A DNA stretch of 14,571 bases, taken from contig CAZIVO010000095.1 in NCBI GenBank assembly GCA_964542765.1, forward strand, positions 1-14,571, given 5' to 3'. The stretch comes from CAZIVO01 sp964542765. GTDB lineage: Bacteria; Planctomycetota; UBA1135; UBA2386. This document shows, piece by piece, positions 13,263 to 14,571 of this stretch. The position numbers and the translations under genes are program-made. The notes under the pieces were generated by a model. That model saw nothing but the letters and a program-made list of their open reading frames with translations. It ran no database searches and was not told the origin of the DNA. Each line of letters starts with the position of its first letter. Positions within the stretch are counted from its first letter, which is position 1.

Positions 13263-14571
13263 ATGCGTTACGGCTTTGTTATCGACCACCATTCGTGCAT
13301 TGGCTGCCATGCCTGCACGGTCGCGTGTAAATCTGAAAATCAGGTGCCGGTGGGCGATTTCCGTACCTGGGTGAAATATACCGAGATCGGCAGTTTCCCG
13401 GCGGTCCGCCGTCACTTCGCCGTGCTTCGGTGCAATCACTGTTCGAATGCGCCTTGCGTCAAGATCTGCCCGGTGAATGCGCTCGAAAAACGCGACGATG
13501 GCATTGTCGACCTCGATCGTGACGCCTGCATCGGCTGTAAGGCCTGCATGCAGGCCTGCCCGTACGATGCTATTTATCTCAACGATGACAGCGGTGCGGC
13601 AGAGAAGTGTCATTACTGCGCGCATCGCATCGAACAAGAACTGGAGCCTGCTTGCGTCACGGTCTGTCCGGAGAGGGCAATCATCGCCGGTGATCTGGAC
13701 GACCCCAAAAGCGAGATTGCGCAGCTCGCCGGTCGCGAGGAGGCGACTGTTCGAAGGCCCGAGCAGGGCACGGGCCCCAATGTCTTTTATCTGGGCGCCG
13801 ACCCGGTGTCCTTGAAACCTGGCACTGCGAGCGAGCCTTCTACCTACCTGTGGAGTGAGCGGCGCGAGCCACCGCCGGATTATCCCGAGGATACCCCCCT
13901 CTATCCCGAAGCCCGCACGGTGCTCGACGTCAACCATCGTGTGCACTGGGGCGGTAAGGTATCGGCTTATCTCGTGACCAAGGGGATCGCTGCTGGAGCG
14001 GCGATGCTGGCGCCCTTCGCGGGGCGGCTCGGCGCCAGCGGTTTTGCGCGCGACTGGTTGCCCGAGATCTTGGCTCTGTTGTTCACCGCGATCACGACGG
14101 TTCTGCTGGTCGCTGATCTGAAACGGCCCGGCAAGTTCTTGTCGCTCATGCTGCGACCGAACACCGGGAGCTGGTTGGTCAAGGGCGCTTGGGTCTTGAT
14201 GGGTTTCTCTACCCTTTGTGCGGCGATTCTCGCTTGCCGATGGTGGGGGCAGGACGATCTCGCCAACTCTTTGCGCTGGCCGAACCTGTTCCTGGGAGCG
14301 ATGGCAGCGGGCTACACGGCTTTCCTCTTCGCTCAGTGTGAAGGTCGCGATCTCTGGCAGGACACAAGGATGCTTTTGCCCCATCTTCTCGTGCAGGCGA
14401 TCATGCTGGGTTCGGCCGCCCTGCTGCCCTTTGTTGATACTGTCGGCATGGCTGCCATCTTGTGTGCATCGATCCTCGTGCACATGTTGTTCGCAGTCGC
14501 TGAAACCCGACGGACCCACGAGACCGACAATGCCCGTCTGGTGGCGTCCTTGCTCACCCGGATCCCGGCCT
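13263..14571 (+). CDS. Four-[4Fe-4S] electron-transfer subunit fused to NrfD/PsrC-like membrane subunit (partial)
   Basis: The frame opens at ATG 13263 and runs off the right edge (436 codons seen). Residues 1-140 form a DmsB/PsrB/NrfC-type ferredoxin with 16 Cys for four [4Fe-4S] clusters: C12/15/18/22, C57/60/65/69, C89/92/95/99 and C116/119/131/135. A Pro/Glu-rich linker (about 165-220) leads into an NrfD/PsrC-type membrane domain from about 222: HWGGKVSAYLVTKGIAAGAA as the first TM, then DLKRPGKF and LRPNTGSW, matching the family pattern D-L-x-R-P and S-W, and further TM helices. Such subunits pass electrons between a quinone pool and a molybdopterin oxidoreductase. No signal peptide is present; related Fe-S subunits are exported by Tat together with the catalytic partner, which would lie downstream outside the window. 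Fusion of the two subunits is less common than separate genes. Substrate cannot be told from here. Confidence 0.9.
   Translation, partial: MRYGFVIDHHSCIGCHACTVACKSENQVPVGDFRTWVKYTEIGSFPAVRRHFAVLRCNHCSNAPCVKICPVNALEKRDDGIVDLDRDACIGCKACMQACPYDAIYLNDDSGAAEKCHYCAHRIEQELEPACVTVCPERAIIAGDLDDPKSEIAQLAGREEATVRRPEQGTGPNVFYLGADPVSLKPGTASEPSTYLWSERREPPPDYPEDTPLYPEARTVLDVNHRVHWGGKVSAYLVTKGIAAGAAMLAPFAGRLGASGFARDWLPEILALLFTAITTVLLVADLKRPGKFLSLMLRPNTGSWLVKGAWVLMGFSTLCAAILACRWWGQDDLANSLRWPNLFLGAMAAGYTAFLFAQCEGRDLWQDTRMLLPHLLVQAIMLGSAALLPFVDTVGMAAILCASILVHMLFAVAETRRTHETDNARLVASLLTRIPA

Noticed and set aside
13215..14519. 434-codon minus-strand frame
   Set aside because: It covers the Fe-S/NrfD gene on the other strand. 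That gene has 16 correctly spaced Cys and NrfD motifs; the minus translation is Arg/Gln-rich with no known fold.

Overview
The window is GC-rich and almost entirely coding. It looks like chromosomal DNA of a Gram-negative bacterium, and I infer the Planctomycetota. Reasons: a MoxR/DUF58/BatA/VWA locus with a very large membrane-anchored TPR protein, no recognisable Shine-Dalgarno before any of the genes that are not translationally coupled, and a C-terminal beta domain on the DUF1028 protein of a type I associate with secreted planctomycete proteins. There is no rRNA or other marker gene, so the phylum is not proven. I see no tRNA, CRISPR array, transposase or phage gene.

Layout. (1) 1-7830, minus: one uninterrupted reading frame of 2610 codons that still has no stop at the left edge. 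It codes for a giant membrane protein: two N-terminal TM helices, a degenerate VWA, a glutamine-amidotransferase-like fold, a complete MIDAS-bearing VWA, an Ig-like segment, a TM hairpin whose second half resembles a signal peptide, then at least 1790 residues of TPR/alpha-solenoid with an Ala/Lys/Pro linker in the middle. (2) 7827-9479, minus: a BatA-like membrane protein with a partly degenerate VWA. (3) 9476-10378, minus: a cytoplasmic DUF58 protein with an intact MIDAS. These three genes overlap by 4 bp at each junction (ATGA, then GTGA) and form one translationally coupled operon, DUF58 -> BatA-like -> giant VWA-TPR protein. (4) 10606-12081, plus: a secreted DUF1028 protein with two extra beta domains, divergent from DUF58. 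(5) 12088-13056, minus: a MoxR-family AAA+ ATPase, convergent with the DUF1028 gene across 6 bp. (6) 13263-14571, plus, running off the right edge: a fusion of a four-[4Fe-4S] electron-transfer subunit with an NrfD/PsrC-type membrane quinol subunit.

How the genes fit together. MoxR, DUF58, BatA-type and VWA/TPR proteins form a recurrent bacterial module, best known as the Bacteroides aerotolerance (Bat) locus. In it a MoxR ATPase is thought to act as a chaperone or remodeller for metal-binding VWA partners at the membrane. Two things are unusual here. The TPR function normally encoded by separate small genes (BatC/BatE type) appears to be fused to the VWA protein and greatly enlarged. The moxR gene is separated from the rest of the module by an opposite-strand DUF1028 gene. 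The Fe-S/NrfD gene at the right edge belongs to a separate, divergently transcribed redox locus whose catalytic subunit would lie outside the window.
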